From Prochilodus magdalenae (Eukaryota; Chordata; Actinopteri; Characiformes; Prochilodontidae), in assembly GCA_024036415.1 (NCBI GenBank), contig JAMWET010000668.1:645501-709500 (forward strand): a stretch of 64,000 nucleotides of DNA, written 5' to 3'. A model generated the notes under the pieces. That model made no database searches, had not been told where the DNA came from, and was given only the letters and a program-made list of their open reading frames with translations. Within the stretch, counting starts at the first letter, position 1, and the number at the start of each line of letters is the position of its first letter. The position numbers and the translations under genes are program-made. Below are positions 11,661 through 24,530 of the stretch, in pieces.

Positions 11661-13679
11661 GGTGGGCTGGGTCAGCCAGCGAGAGAGCGTCCAGTGTGCG
11701 CATGCATGACATTGAACAGAGACACAAAGAGTGACTCTAGCACATAAACACATCCAAAAGGCAAGGTGGTGCATTGTGCAATTCCCTAAGGCATTACTAG
11801 AAACTACACCACAGGTTTATGGTCCAGCAAGCCCATATAATATTAAGATGTCTGTAACGAGTTCCTATTTAAACCAAAAGTCTATAATCAGACGTTGTAA
11901 TGCCCCATATGCTGGGGACGTGTAGCGTGCTGCACACTGAATCCACAAGGCCAATATGTACTTTTTCCACAGAGTACTTTTGTTTATTTATTTGTTTATT
12001 TAAACCTGACATATTAAACAACAGACCTGAAAAAATGCTATAGTTAATTTTAGATATGCTCTTGCTAGCGGCTGTGCAGAGAGGACACCTACAAGCTTTA
12101 ATAAAGTAACATCAGAAATATAGGGTACGGCCCGTCTGCCACATAAAGACAAATTTGAATGAGCATTAACATTTTTTCCTCTTTTCAAGCTACAGCCTGA
12201 TAAATTATTGAAGTGCTACCTGGGTAGAACAAGACAAAGAGGAACTCCTTTTGATTCCTCAGTGCATCCACTGTGGCATTATGAAGATGGAAGAGGTGAA
12301 TAATAATAAGGACATTACTAGCTTCTAAACAGACAGTGCTGAATAAGTAAAACGTCTCCCAAAGAATGTGCAAAAATACAAAATAACTCTTGTTCACAAG
12401 GTCATACATCGTATGATATTACGAGTAGGTAAAAAAAGAAACAACATTAAATTGCTATAAAGCACCAGTTGTGCATTTAAACTACTTCTCTTCTACAGCA
12501 GCATTTAAAAAGGCTATTTAATTACAAGTAAAACTGCATTCCAACTGCCTTTTTCAGAGAGTTTGGTTTACAGATGACCCCTTTTAGCCAGATTTTCCTA
12601 TATAAGTATTGCATGCTAAGCCTGTTATGGTACAGAACTGTGTCAAAGGCAGCCACGGACAACTATTCATCTCAGCAACAAGTGATTGTTTTATCAGTAA
12701 AACACTATATTACATTAAACAAATCCAAATAGATATGAATACAGTAAATAGAAACATAATTTCAGTAACAGACTTTCTGAGAAATCCAGATTGGATAATT
12801 TCATGCATGGAAAAAAAAAAAAAGAAAAAAAAAAAAACAACAAGAAAACTGACAAAATGAATATAAAGGCTGCACAACAATATAATGGCACAGAGAGGAA
12901 TACCTATGGAAATAGCTTTTATTATTCCAAAACTTTCTGCTGTCCCGGCCACATCCTTAGCAACATGGCCTTAGCATCACAATCATGTTAAGTCCCTCCA
13001 GTTACAAAACAGAAAAATATAATACAACATACTCACAAATATGAGTAATGAGTGCAAATCCTGTATTTGCATGGGCACTCAAGGTAAATCAGCATCCGGT
13101 GCTCCGGGTATCCACTGTGTTTCATTACAGGGAATGAGAATGAAGCATTTGCTCCCCTGATACTGATTTCCGTATTAAAATACCATGCAAATAAACTTTA
13201 GTACCCATGTGCATGCCTGCTACAAATTCAGGTCAACCTCTTTGGAAATTGTTTTGCCTTTCCAGGGCTGGCAAATAAAATATTGGGTTTTTTAAAGAAA
13301 TAAACACTTACTGATCAAATGAATGGCTTTACTGTAGAAATAACATCTCTCTCTCTAAGATGCCTGAGATTTGTCAGCAATATTCCCCAAGCAGACACAA
13401 AAGTCTTAACTACCAATACCTGTTCTCCAGGTATATTGCGTATATTGCATGTTTAGAATGTACTATTTAGATCCAGTGAACAGATCTGTCTGAAAACATA
13501 TACTAATTTTAAATTTGCTATCGGCTATTTGCAAAGAAAAATCTATCAAATCTGACAGGCAACATGATCATACAGTGAGTACAAATGTTATCAGCTTGTA
13601 TGAAATAACACACCTCCCTGCTTATACAATCATTGTACCAATAAAGTGATACCGAGAAATAAAAGGCTCTAATAAATGA
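11661..13679. other. no gene seen; A-rich low-complexity tract
   Basis: AT-rich sequence. At about 12810-12839 there is an A tract broken by a few G, C and T, which gives meaningless Lys or Phe runs in translation. No recognisable gene or element. Confidence 0.45.
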
Positions 13680-14130
13680 GTTAGAGCTGTTCTCTGCCTG
13701 ACGCAGGGTCCTTCCTGTGCGCTAAGAGATCATTATGCTGATGCTGAGACAAATGAGCGTGTGCGTGCGTATGTGTGTGTCTTGAGCGCTCGCTCAGAAT
13801 TCACATCCATCTAAACGAGCGCCGGTCTGATAATAAACGCTCCTCAGCCTGATGATGGCTTAATTACCAGTGTAAAGAAAGTGTTTAATCTCTGACCCGT
13901 TTCATGTTCTCGCCACTCTCTTTCTTCAGCAGTGTGTGTGTGTGCCAGAAAGGCACTGCTGCATCCCACTCGTAGAGAGAGACCCCTGCCGTCTGCCATG
14001 GGCCTGTAGGGTGCAATTAGGAGCCCCTAAATGAAGTTGACTATACGGTTTCGTTTTTCTTCTTCTCCTGCCCCCAGCTCCTCCTTTCCTCTCCTCATCC
14101 CACGTAATTAACACAGAAGACCATGGACCA
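13680..14130. promoter_or_regulatory. candidate cis-regulatory block
   Basis: Unique mixed-composition DNA with ATCATTATGCTGAT- and GGCTTAATTACC-type cores and little low complexity apart from short GT runs. No credible protein frame. Enhancer function is inference. Confidence 0.22.
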
Positions 14131-15709
14131 TGCCAGACTCTGAGACATAGGGAAAAAAACAGACAATCGCACAACCCACACCATCCAGGAGCAACGCAAA
14201 AGATTTCGTCTCAGCGCCATGACAGCTAGCACAATGCTAGACATCTCAACATCTATGTATGGTACAAATATTGAAAAGCGTTTTTTTGGGTTTTGTATGG
14301 CACGTGAAAACAAGAAAATTCTCATCGACTGACAGTTTATCACATCTCAACAGTTTACAGTACAACAGTTTGTTCTGACAATGACAATCTGAACATCTGT
14401 CATTGGCCCTAAGCAAGCTTCTCGTTCAGCGGCTACACTAAATTAAAATGGCCAGAAACAAACAAAATACATTTTAACAAGATGGGCTGAAAAATGCTAC
14501 CTCTGTTTACCTGAAAAGAACTTAAAAAGCTGAGCCGATTATAGTCTTACAACAGTTTAACAGCTCTATCCAAAAACATTGAATGCCAAATTTTATTTTT
14601 TTGGTTGTAACGAAGTCCCAATATTAATACACATTGTAATTTTGTCATGTGTTATTACTCATGTGTTCCTACCTGTAGCAAAACTGCATCTGTGATGTTG
14701 TTTGAGACAACACATAACTCCGGTGTTCTGTGGCTAAAATCCATTACATTATGACATGGGTATTATTCAAGAAATGTATAATATGCAAATATAAACAAAC
14801 ACAGACCAGAGTTTAAGTGATAAATGACATGCTGCTAACAAGTCAACCAAGCCTGCCAACAGGACAGAAGACCATTAGACCCCCCTCCTCCCTTTCAGCT
14901 ACACAAACAAAGCCAATCCACCTGAGACGGCAGGGGACAGGATGCCATGGCTGCTTATAGCAACCTGAAGCCGGCCACAAGAATGGCAGGAAAGGCTGCT
15001 TGGGCCCTGGTGACTTTGAAGTGCACCACTTCTAAACTATTCAGATCGGCCTGGCCAGCAACTTTGAAGGCAGGTTATCCTCAGCCGCCGCGTGTCCTGT
15101 TGTGAACGAATTGTTTCCTCTTGCAGTTTGTCTTGACTTTTTTTTTTTTTCTTTGAGAATCTGACACTCGACGTTTGTTCTATGGGGCCAGGCTTAGTCT
15201 GTGTGGGGCCCTAAAGTCGTGGGTCAGGTGCCTCTTACACAAGCAACAACTTCAAGCACAGGTGGCAATGCTGTGGCTTTCCCAAGGAATCTCCTGGAGG
15301 ATGACCACCCACCAACTGGCTTCTTCCCATCAGGTCATGACCCCAATGCATCAGCTGCCTGTGAGGAACGCATCTTACCCATTAGTCATAATGAGGTCAC
15401 TGTGCACTGTGCAGGACTGGTACACATTACAGTGTGCTTATAATCAATAAAATTTTTACACAATAATGTCATGATTAAAGTTGATGGTAACAAGAAGAGT
15501 AAAGTAACGCAGCATAAAACAGCATAAATTTATATATGATCAAATATAATCACATCATGTACATACTAAAGATTTTGTTACTTGCTCATGTCTCAGGACA
15601 TTATTACTGCTTAACCTCTTTCTTTAGGCCCCCTAGTGGCCATTTTGCTGGCAGAATGTAAATTGTTTTTATAACAATAATTCCCCTGCTAAGCCACTTA
15701 ACATTCTGG
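14131..15709. other. no gene seen
   Basis: Unique sequence, AT-rich to about 14860 and then more balanced, with a T run near 15138-15151. Two overlapping plus frames around 15175-15450 read the same DNA in different phases and show no domain. I do not call a gene. Confidence 0.4.
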
Positions 15710-15970
15710 ATTGTGGAGTAGTGTCCTAGCCTATCTCAGCACTCACTGGGCAAAAGCAGGAAATACCTTGGATAGGACGCCAGTCCATCACAAGGCAGAC
15801 ACACATACATACAAATCAACTCATACACCAACCCAAGTGAGCAATTTAGCATCTCCAATTCACCTGAGCTTGTCTGTTGACTGTGGGAGGACACCCTAGC
15901 TGGGAATTGAACCCAGGCCCTTCTTGCGGTGAGGAGATAACACTGCCAACAACACCACAGTGCTGCCCTG
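15710..15970 (-). mobile_element. tRNA-derived SINE, degraded copy
   Basis: Read on the minus strand, the element begins near 15970 with a tRNA-like head. This contains a pol III B-box-type match (GGTTCAATTCC, reverse complement of 15903-15913) after a decayed A-box region and a CTCACCGCAAGAAGG-type segment. A body follows with GGTGAATTGGAGATGCTAAATTGC-like and GATGGACTGGCGTCC-like words, ending near 15715 in the GAGATAGGCTAGGA segment. This order matches a SINE family very common in fish genomes, recalled from general knowledge. A CACA-type stretch lies mid-element. The copy looks old, with many substitutions. Confidence 0.75.
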
Positions 15971-17989
15971 AAGTAATATCAAAGTAAATATTTTCCTTTT
16001 AACTATGTCATTATATTAATTAGGACACTTTCGGCTTTCTGTGTGTGGAATGTTACTTCTGCTGGCCTTGATTCCACAATCACAGATACATTTCCAGTGT
16101 CTAAAAAAAAAATCATACAAATTTTGTGCTCCTGTCATCTTGAAAGTTTGGTGTAAAGTTGTTAAGATAGACAGGATCTTAAGTCTTAAGGTATTTGCTT
16201 TCTCATCTTGACCTTCCGAAAAAATTAGCCATGTTTAATATTATCTCATAATGGTTATGCAAATAGGCATCCTTATAATGCTTGGACTCAATCTACCTTC
16301 TCATTTCACTTCAATCCAGGGAGCAAAGAGCTTTGGTGATAAGAAATGAGCAGACAAAACTACTTGACCATATAAAGCCTATAACGTTCATACATTAACT
16401 AAAACCAGTCATGTAGCAGCTTCACGTAGAAAAATAAAAGACAGAATAAAGTTGAGTGGTCTTTGTCATACAGTGAATACTACTGGATTACCTTTTAAAG
16501 GAACAGGGCACTTTTACTGACATTACACCCTGCAAGATTTCCAGCAACAGGACTTTGGCCCTTTAAAAGCCCTTTCTGAGTCTTTTTAAAGTCTTCTACT
16601 GTATGGCTAGAATCAGTGTTGAGCTGCTAGTGAGCAACGAGGAGTGAAAAGGGTAGGTGTGGAAATCCTCTGTGAAAACAATTCACACCTCTCCACAAAA
16701 ACTGGCCATGCCGAGAGAAAATATACATTATAACTGCTGCTTTCTTCACATTAAACAATCCTGGACTGCCACAATAAAAACTATTTAACACTATAAAACA
16801 CTTTTATAAATGTTGACTTGCTTGCTTACCTACACCAAGGTGAGTATATTCTAATGTACTAGACATGTAGCTCACTTCCAGTTTACTTCCAGGTTTGTAA
16901 ATCATATGTATTTTCAGTCAAATATATTCCAACCATATTGTAATATATCAGATGCATCCACAAATTAGATAATTAGATACCGTGAAAGGAGGTAAAAATG
17001 TATATTTGCTATATGATATCAGTACTTTTCTTTGTATGTAATTTGCTTGCACGTTTATAATGTGCGTCCTATTACAACTGACCAAGATTTATTAGATTGT
17101 ATTAGATTAGATTATTAGATGCATCTAAATATTTTAATACGAAAACAATGGATACAAATCCCCAAGCTGAAAAAGAAGTGTCAATCTTACACACATAGAC
17201 TAAACCTATATGGTTATGACAGGACTTTAAGCTTATTTTTCCTATAAACTTCTACAGATAGCTTTCTAAGTTTTCAAAACATCATCAGCCATTCATAATT
17301 TTATTCAGCATAACTTGCTCAAAGTCAGGGTTAATGGTCCTTTTTATATGATGGGTACTGTGATTGCGTCTTCTTTGTGAAAGGTGTTCCTCTTTCCAGG
17401 TGTTAGATGTTAAATAGAGTAACATAGAAGTAACAAGTAATTAGATAATGTTTTCCAGGAAGAAATGAGAAAGAATCAATTAATTGTAATGGACTACCCA
17501 CCTCTACTCAGCATTAATGCTTGCCTTTTGACACCATTGACCTCACATTCTTTTTAAAACGGCACAGAAACTTTCTCCACAGGATACATGCTCTTTGAGA
17601 CAGGCTTGCTATTGCGATTACAGACTTCAGGTTCATGTGGAAGGTGTGACAGTATTGTTGCTTTTTTCCATTAAAAGTAAAAGTGTGCGTCTATAATGTG
17701 TATTCCATCTGACGGTCGAATGCACAGCAATACCCCTTGGGTGGGCAATCAAAACACCTCAAAAGCATGTTCCTCTGTAATTCAGATTTTGGGCTGCTAT
17801 AGTAGAGTTGGTGAGCGCTCGCAGGAAAAGCCATGCAGCATGTATTACTGACTTAACGCACATAAACAAATCTTTTTCTCTGTTGCTGATAGGATTTGTA
17901 GCACAGAATTGCCTGTGTAATCTGCAAAGATAGAACATAAAAGTTCCCAGGCAGACAGACACTTAACTAAATCGCCTCAAATGTTCACC
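15971..17989. other. no gene seen
   Basis: AT-rich unique sequence. Irregular ATTAGAT repeats lie near 17088-17122. Nothing coding is recognised. Confidence 0.45.
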
Positions 17990-18360
17990 CAAGTCTCAAA
18001 TCTCCAATGTTGATGCAGTGCTGTGCCTCCACTACTCTGGAACTCTGCCACAGCAAGCCATTTTCAAAAAGCAGCCGCTTCCCTGACAGGCAGCCACTAT
18101 GATGAATTGTCAATCATCTTAAAAACATTAACCTGGAAGCACTGGCAAAACGCTACTTAATGTCTGTCATCTGATTTACGAGTTAGGAAAACATAACAAG
18201 AGTGGATTCCGGCTTGACCGTACCATGGCGCTTGTCACTGATAGATGTTCCTCGTCACTGCCGAGGCTCATAGTGAGGAGCCCGCTGTGTGATTGCTAAT
18301 ATGGAGGCACCCCTGGGAGAGTATGTTATAGCAGGATTGGCCTCTTCTTCCATTAAAGCT
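17990..18360. promoter_or_regulatory. candidate cis-regulatory block
   Basis: Unique mixed-composition block, distinct from the AT-rich DNA before and after it. No protein-like frame. Regulatory potential is inferred from texture only. Confidence 0.2.
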
Positions 18361-19555
18361 CTTTGACTTTTTTTCACAGTGATAGTCGTCCTTTTCTCTC
18401 ATGTTTCTCTGCGTTTTTTGTTCCTTCATGCGGTCATACATTCACCTGAGGTGGCTTAGTAATCTGTATTGTGTACATTTACTACAAAATTAGGTCTGAG
18501 CTTCAGGGTTTAAAACAACAAGATTGGACTTGGAAATATGTTGCTGTAAGGTATATAATGATATATACCATTATTATTCGAATAACTCACAACACCCTGT
18601 TTTAGCCTACAGTCAGCCACGGTGTAGTAGTGTACCAATTTAACTTTAATTCAAAGGGTTTAACAAAATATAACATTCACCAATTAGGATCTACACATAT
18701 TTTTTACCTAGTCCCTCCATTTTTGGAGACTTAAATATAACATGACAAAGTAATATATGTATTCTAAACACAAAGATTATTTTTAATACTTGGATTCAAA
18801 TCCTAGACCTACTGACTCAACTTGCAATGTCTAAATGAAGTCTGGAACCCATGGATACCACCTAATGATAAGGTCCCTTGTGATACTTTGCCAGGCCTTT
18901 CATTGCAGTCGCTTTTAGTTTTGTGTGTGTTTGTGGATCTTATTGCCTTTTGCTATAGTTTTCACCCACCTCTACCTATACATGTATGCAAAGACATTAT
19001 AGAACAAACGACTGGGTGATAATTGCTTTATTCATGTCTATTTTTGAAGTTTAAGAGAGCCTGCCATGTTCTGCCAATGTTCTGAAACCTCTGATTGTGT
19101 CTTCAGTGCTCCATATCCTGTTGGCGAAGACGGTTCATCCTAATCTGACCAGCCAAACCCCACGCCCCTCTCCAAATAAACGCTACAGTGTCCATTGCTG
19201 AAGCACATTAATCTCTGACCTGGGGGGCGATGGGATATTCTTAGCTCACTGATCCTGCTCCAAGCCCACTCTGAACGTTCCCCTTCAGTGAGTGCTGAGC
19301 TGCACGTTGGCCACCCCGACAGGAAATTCCACTTCGTTCCCCAGCCACCGAACACAATACTATTAAAAACACACCAGATGAAGGCGCAGGGGCAGGAGTT
19401 TTCTTTCTTTCTCTCTGTAGATAGTGCTCTTTCAAGGCCTAATCATCATGCTCAGATGAGACGACGAATATGAATTATGTAAGCGAGACAGGAAACACAG
19501 GCCAAAACACACACAAAAACAAACCGTATAGAACAATTGCGCTTTGATGCAGTTC
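18361..19555. other. no gene seen
   Basis: AT-rich to about 19050, then more balanced. Overlapping short frames on both strands around 19140-19473 resemble no known protein. Confidence 0.4.
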
Positions 19556-20140
19556 GCGAGCTTGTGCATGAGCAGACTGAACGAATGGCTGAGTCAGCAC
19601 GGAGGGTCGCTGTGCCGGTTTAGGCTTTGGGTTCATCATAGATAATAATACTTAATGGGATTAAAGAAAAATGATAATCCCGTCCATGGCATAACATCCT
19701 TTTCCTCAATTTTAAGTATGTGTCAATACCTGTTGTGGCGCTATTAACCTTTAAGAATACCGCAGCCAGGGCCACCGATTGAGCCCCAATCAATCAATTA
19801 ATCAGGATGCCCCACGTGTGGATGACAGTGGCTTCTCTACAGGATTGACCTCTGAACAGGATTAGCAGACTTTCTGCTCTCTTTCATTTGTTTCAGTTAT
19901 TCATGTAGCTGTGATGCTGTCCAAGTTAATGTGCTCTTTGACATCTAATAGCGGATGAGCTGCCTGTGTGATGTTGGTGGAGCCTGTTTCTCTGTATTGA
20001 CCTCATTGCACAGCATGTCACAGTGGTGTGAAAAAGAGAATAGACGACTGGACGAAATGAACAGAGAGTGCTCCCTGCTCCATGCTCTTATCAGAGAGAC
20101 ACTGCTGGGTTTGAGTCAATACAAAGTGGTGGAATTTTAG
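19556..20140. promoter_or_regulatory. candidate cis-regulatory block with CAATCAATTAATCA cluster
   Basis: Unique block with a dense homeodomain/PBX-type cluster at about 19788-19804 (overlapping CAAT, ATCAAT, TTAAT and AATCA cores). The rest has mixed composition. The small frame at 19955-20140 (plus) has no recognised domain. Enhancer function is inference. Confidence 0.27.
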
Positions 20141-23100
20141 CTCCCTCTGGCCCTTTTGGGGCAGAAAAGAAATATAATTTCTGTGTACATTTGTCTATGG
20201 ACATACTTTGCTATGTCTTTCTCTTAATGTGAAGTTATATCCATCAGTATGGCAATGCAATCCTAATAAGCTAGTTTTAAAGGTCCATTGTTTTTTTATT
20301 TTACCCTTGACTAAGTCCAGCTAAAGCATTGGGTGGGCTTATGCGTCAAAAACAGTTATTTTATTCATGTAGAATTACAGAACCATTTTCCAATCATTCC
20401 TTATCACTCTTCATCACCCTTCATCCCAATTTAAACAGGTTGATTAAACTGTCAGTTACTGTTCCTTTAAGAGTGATATGTAAAAGGCTTTGCCATTCTA
20501 TTTACTTTAAAACATCTTCAAGGTAAATACATTAATGTGCTGTTTTTCATGTGAATGAATATGGGCTGTTTGCAATTATGTTTCTATGTAATAGACTGCA
20601 TAAGTTGGGAAGTACTCTCACATAGGTATTCATCCCATCGAAATCTGTTGTCCCACCTCACAGCAGAACAGAGCCACTGGACCCCCTCACTGTTGGGGTA
20701 TGCCTGCATCATTCTCTTGATGCACATGCTCACCTGTGGCAAAATGCGGGACCTGACCTTTCCTGTAATGCCTCCTTAGACAATGCAAAAACAAAGAATT
20801 TAAAATGTTTTTACAGCTTAGTTTCCTTATATTAACTGTGGAGAATGAATGGTACCCTTTGAAAGCTTAACCCATATAAGCCAAGACCCACTTCCCCTTA
20901 GAGGAAAATGATGATGCAACAGTTATAATATGATAACAGATCAGCCTAATTGTGAGAAAAATGTCACATAGCATCATCTGTAACTATTTAAAGATAAAAA
21001 TACCAGAAACATATGTCGGTACAACCATTATGTAACTTTATCATTTTGCTCTAGAAGAGGGGTCATAATGGCTCATATGTGTATTATAGAACATGTCACA
21101 AAAGCATTAGAATTTAATGAATGGCTATAACAGCTGTTTTAGATAGAAAAAACAATGTTTTTTAAAAAAAAAAATAAATAAAAATAATGGTTTTGGCTCA
21201 GGCACTAACCAAGCATACTGCTATTTTGGAAATGAGGTCACAAATTCACAATTCATTCACTTCATTAGGCGTGTGACATATACGTCACTACGGGCTCTTG
21301 TGGGTTAAAAATGTTCACATATTACATTGATAATAAAATATATAAAATATAGTATATGTTGTTGTCCATGATATGGACCTATTCTAGTTTCATTAATCTG
21401 TGCATGCTCAGTCACTATGTGTCATTGGCAATGTCAGCAGTGAATGTGACATCAGTAGTTGTTGTGTAGGCGTGAAACCTGGGCAAAAACACTGCAGTTT
21501 GCTTCAATGACAGGACTTGTGTAGCGAGGCAATGACTGCAGTCTCCTTCATTAGCTATGAATTTATTCATTAATCGTTAACTCTTATGTGGCCTGCATGG
21601 AGGAGGCAGTGGCAGGTGAAACGTCTTTGCGCGGCCACAGCACTGGGCAGGGCCGTTGGGGGAATTCACCCATAATTCCACACAAATTATTCTGCTCCTC
21701 AGAGACTGAGGCTGCCTGGTAAACATACCACAATATCCAGGCGGCAGTTAATTAACTCGGCAAAATCCACAAAAGCCTAAGGTACACACGCATACCATGC
21801 CCCAAGAGCATGAGATACAATGTGACATTAAACATGTCAACATCAAATCATTTTATAGAAAAACTAAGTCAGGAAGTATGAAGTATATATGAAATAACAG
21901 AGTGTACTGTGTAATAAAGAAGGGTTATGATGATGAAAGTGATAGACTCCTTTACTGAATTCGGTGAGCATTTATTCTGTGTATTCAATTCAGAAAAAAG
22001 ACACATCAAGCAAGGAGGCTGGACTGCTGGAAAGCAGGTCACTGAGTCACTCCCATTCAAAGGGGAAGTGTGAGAGAGACTCTCCAGCACTGATCCCCAG
22101 CAAAGACTAACAAAGTAACAAAGCCACAGACAGGCACCCGCGCCAACAAACGAGGGAGAAAATCCCGCATGAAAACGGCCTCTCTAATCCGGCACTGAAT
22201 GGCACCGAGCGGTTCTAACACTATTAGTGACCGCAGCGGAGGCCCGAGACAGCTCACGCATGTAGGGAGGGGACCGCTTCAGCCGGCCACACTTAAAAGA
22301 GCTGCGTGCCCTGTTAGCCACCTGCTTTGCATGGGCCGATTCAAAGGCATTAGAGAAGCACTGCGGCCATGAAGAAAGGCCCATTGTGGGAGGCCTCGAA
22401 GGCCATTGTTCCACTCTGGAGAGACATCTGCACTGTTCAGACTAGAGGAACGTGAAAGGGGTGGGATGTTCCCCTGTTCACTAACTCATGGCAGGTATGG
22501 GGTTTGGGGGGTGAGGAGGAGAATCTGTGGAAATACAGATAGGTAACAAATAACAGAAAAACCAACACAAAGTGTCTGAGGTGACAGGCCGCCATGAGGT
22601 ACCAGAAACACTTTGATGTATCTTGGCATAGATTTTTTTAACTCTCTGGAACTGTACTGGAAGGATGGAACACCACTCTTCTCAACTGGTATTTTGATGA
22701 ATGTAAAGGAGAGCATTGTTTAATACAGCGGTCTAAAATCTCCCATATATGTATTCTGAACTAGGTTCCAAATGATGACTTTCAAGGCCACAGCATTTAA
22801 TTTATATAATTTCCACACCAAAACATTCAGTGAGCCCTTATACCACTCCTATCTGGAGCGATGTGTTCCATCAAAGGTGATCAGTCAGAATAACTTTGTA
22901 TAGATTTGCAGTTACCTTTCCTTTTGAGCATATATTTAGGGACTTGGTGTTCTACACCATGGTTGCATACCACTGAAATCTCAAATGTGCATTTGTCTTT
23001 GTAAAGAGGGGCTTAAGGCACTGCAAGCCCACTATAATATGTCTCTTTCTGTAGTTATGGACCGACTCCTCTTGCTGACACAGTCTGTGCTTGTCCTGCA

Positions 23101-23155
23101 TTAAATAAATAATCCTACATAAATGCATACTACATCCACTAATCATAAAAAGAAC
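20141..23155. other. no gene seen
   Basis: AT-rich DNA to about 21580, a more balanced stretch at 21580-22480, then AT-rich again. Short frames overlap on opposite strands near 22057-22414. I recognise no gene, RNA or complete repeat. Confidence 0.4.
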
Positions 23156-23292
23156 AGTTGCACCCGGAAAGAAGTGTTTTATTGCAATGATATTGGAAAG
23201 AAAGATAAAGGTTACCAGGAACAATAACTGATGATACATTTAGACTGATAAGGGCAATATTTACTGAGCTACACATACAAAAGTAATGTCTT
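23156..23292 (-). mobile_element. terminal relic of a Tc1-like transposon
   Basis: This segment aligns with 30421-30545. Shared words include the GTTGCAC start, a GATATTGGAAA/GCTATTGGTAA segment, AAGG(AA)GGTTAC, AATAA.TGATGATA, AATAAGGGC or its variant, and AATATTTACTGAGCTACA followed by ATACA.AAGTA.TGTCT. In the 30.4-kb copy this segment lies just beyond the transposase C-terminal remnant, so I read it as the 3' end and terminal-repeat region of that family. No transposase remains here that I can identify. Orientation follows the better copy. Confidence 0.55.
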
Positions 23293-23749
23293 TCTTAATT
23301 TCCTTTTGTCACCTTATTCCAAAATCCAAAGTCAACTGGGCCTGTTTAGTATTTTACATGTGCCACAGAGCATGGCAGAATGTTTACTGCTTAATTATAT
23401 TCGGAAGCATCTGAAACGGTTATGTATTTTGTTTGGTTTACTTATTCAGATTTTAAGCACCACTCTTTGGATCCACACCTTTATACATATAGATCTCAAA
23501 AGCCATTAACAGCACAAGCTCATCCATCAAAGCTGTGCCCAGTCCTCCAGAAAACCATAATACTGACTAACTGGGGAATTCTTATGCTTCAAAGGTCTCT
23601 CTGACACTATAAGATCTTCAGTTGTTCTAAATTTAGATATTTTTCCCATAGAGTTCATTACATTACGGTAATCTACTTCAGAAAGGGTTTTGGAGGTTTT
23701 CATTTACATAGAAATACACTTTACCAGAAGCATGACAAATGCTGGACCG
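23293..23749. other. no gene seen
   Basis: AT-rich unique sequence with short chance frames. Confidence 0.4.
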
Positions 23750-24530
23750 TTAAATGGCAGACACTGGCCCCCCTATGATTTGGGATGACATGATGCAGGA
23801 TCCATCTCTTGCTAATTAAATGAATCAATTAAGACACTATTGTTGCAACTGTGTAACTGATGTTCTATAGATGCATTAACAGGCCCACTGGGAGATCCTT
23901 TGCTGCATTAAAAAGACTGTCCTCTTTGGCTCCATCTAATACTGCATTAGGAATCCTTAAATGCGCCTTGCTGTCGTGTCAGCGGAAGCTGCGAGTTATA
24001 AAAATGTGGCCGACGGCCACAGTGTGATTCGATGGCTTCACTTCACACTCTCTAAGGTGAACTTGCCCCATAAACTCTGCAGTCCCTGCAAAGGTCCTTT
24101 ATAAAAGTGGATCCAGCCGTTCGAGGTAAGGGTCGCTAATTTGCATTCTCTCCCTGCTATGCAACTCCAGTTCGAAATAGATCAATTATCATATTACATT
24201 TACGCTCCTCAGTTAAACCAACTGAGTTCCAAATTGTTTTAGCCGCCCGTCATTAATCCTTACCATAGGCTAACTGGTTCCGCTGCTAATTTGATTGGGT
24301 TCCTGTATCAAGGGTCAAATTAACAGCATACTAATGCTCAACCCTATTTAATCCCTGGTGCAGGGATGCCATATTAACATACAGGTTCCAATTGCCATGT
24401 AGTTAATGTACAATTCAAAACTCTCAAGATGATAATTGGGGTCTGACGCGATGCCAGATGTGAGCTTTCGCTCCAAATGAATGGCAATTAGATCTTGAAA
24501 TGAAAGGAAATCCGCAAAAAGAAACGTCCA
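23750..24530. promoter_or_regulatory. strongest candidate conserved enhancer block
   Basis: About 780 bases of non-repetitive, mixed-composition DNA with an unusual density of developmental transcription-factor-type cores. These include an octamer-type ATTTGCAT at 24139-24146, several TAATTTG, TTAATCC, CATTAATCC and CAATTAG cores, and AATTGCC/GGCAATTA words. No frame has protein-like content. The texture is what I expect of vertebrate conserved non-coding elements near developmental regulators; conservation itself is untested. Confidence 0.35.

Noticed and set aside
12810..12839. Possible retroposon poly-A tail
   Set aside because: The A tract is interrupted and no retroposon body or target duplication is recognisable next to it.
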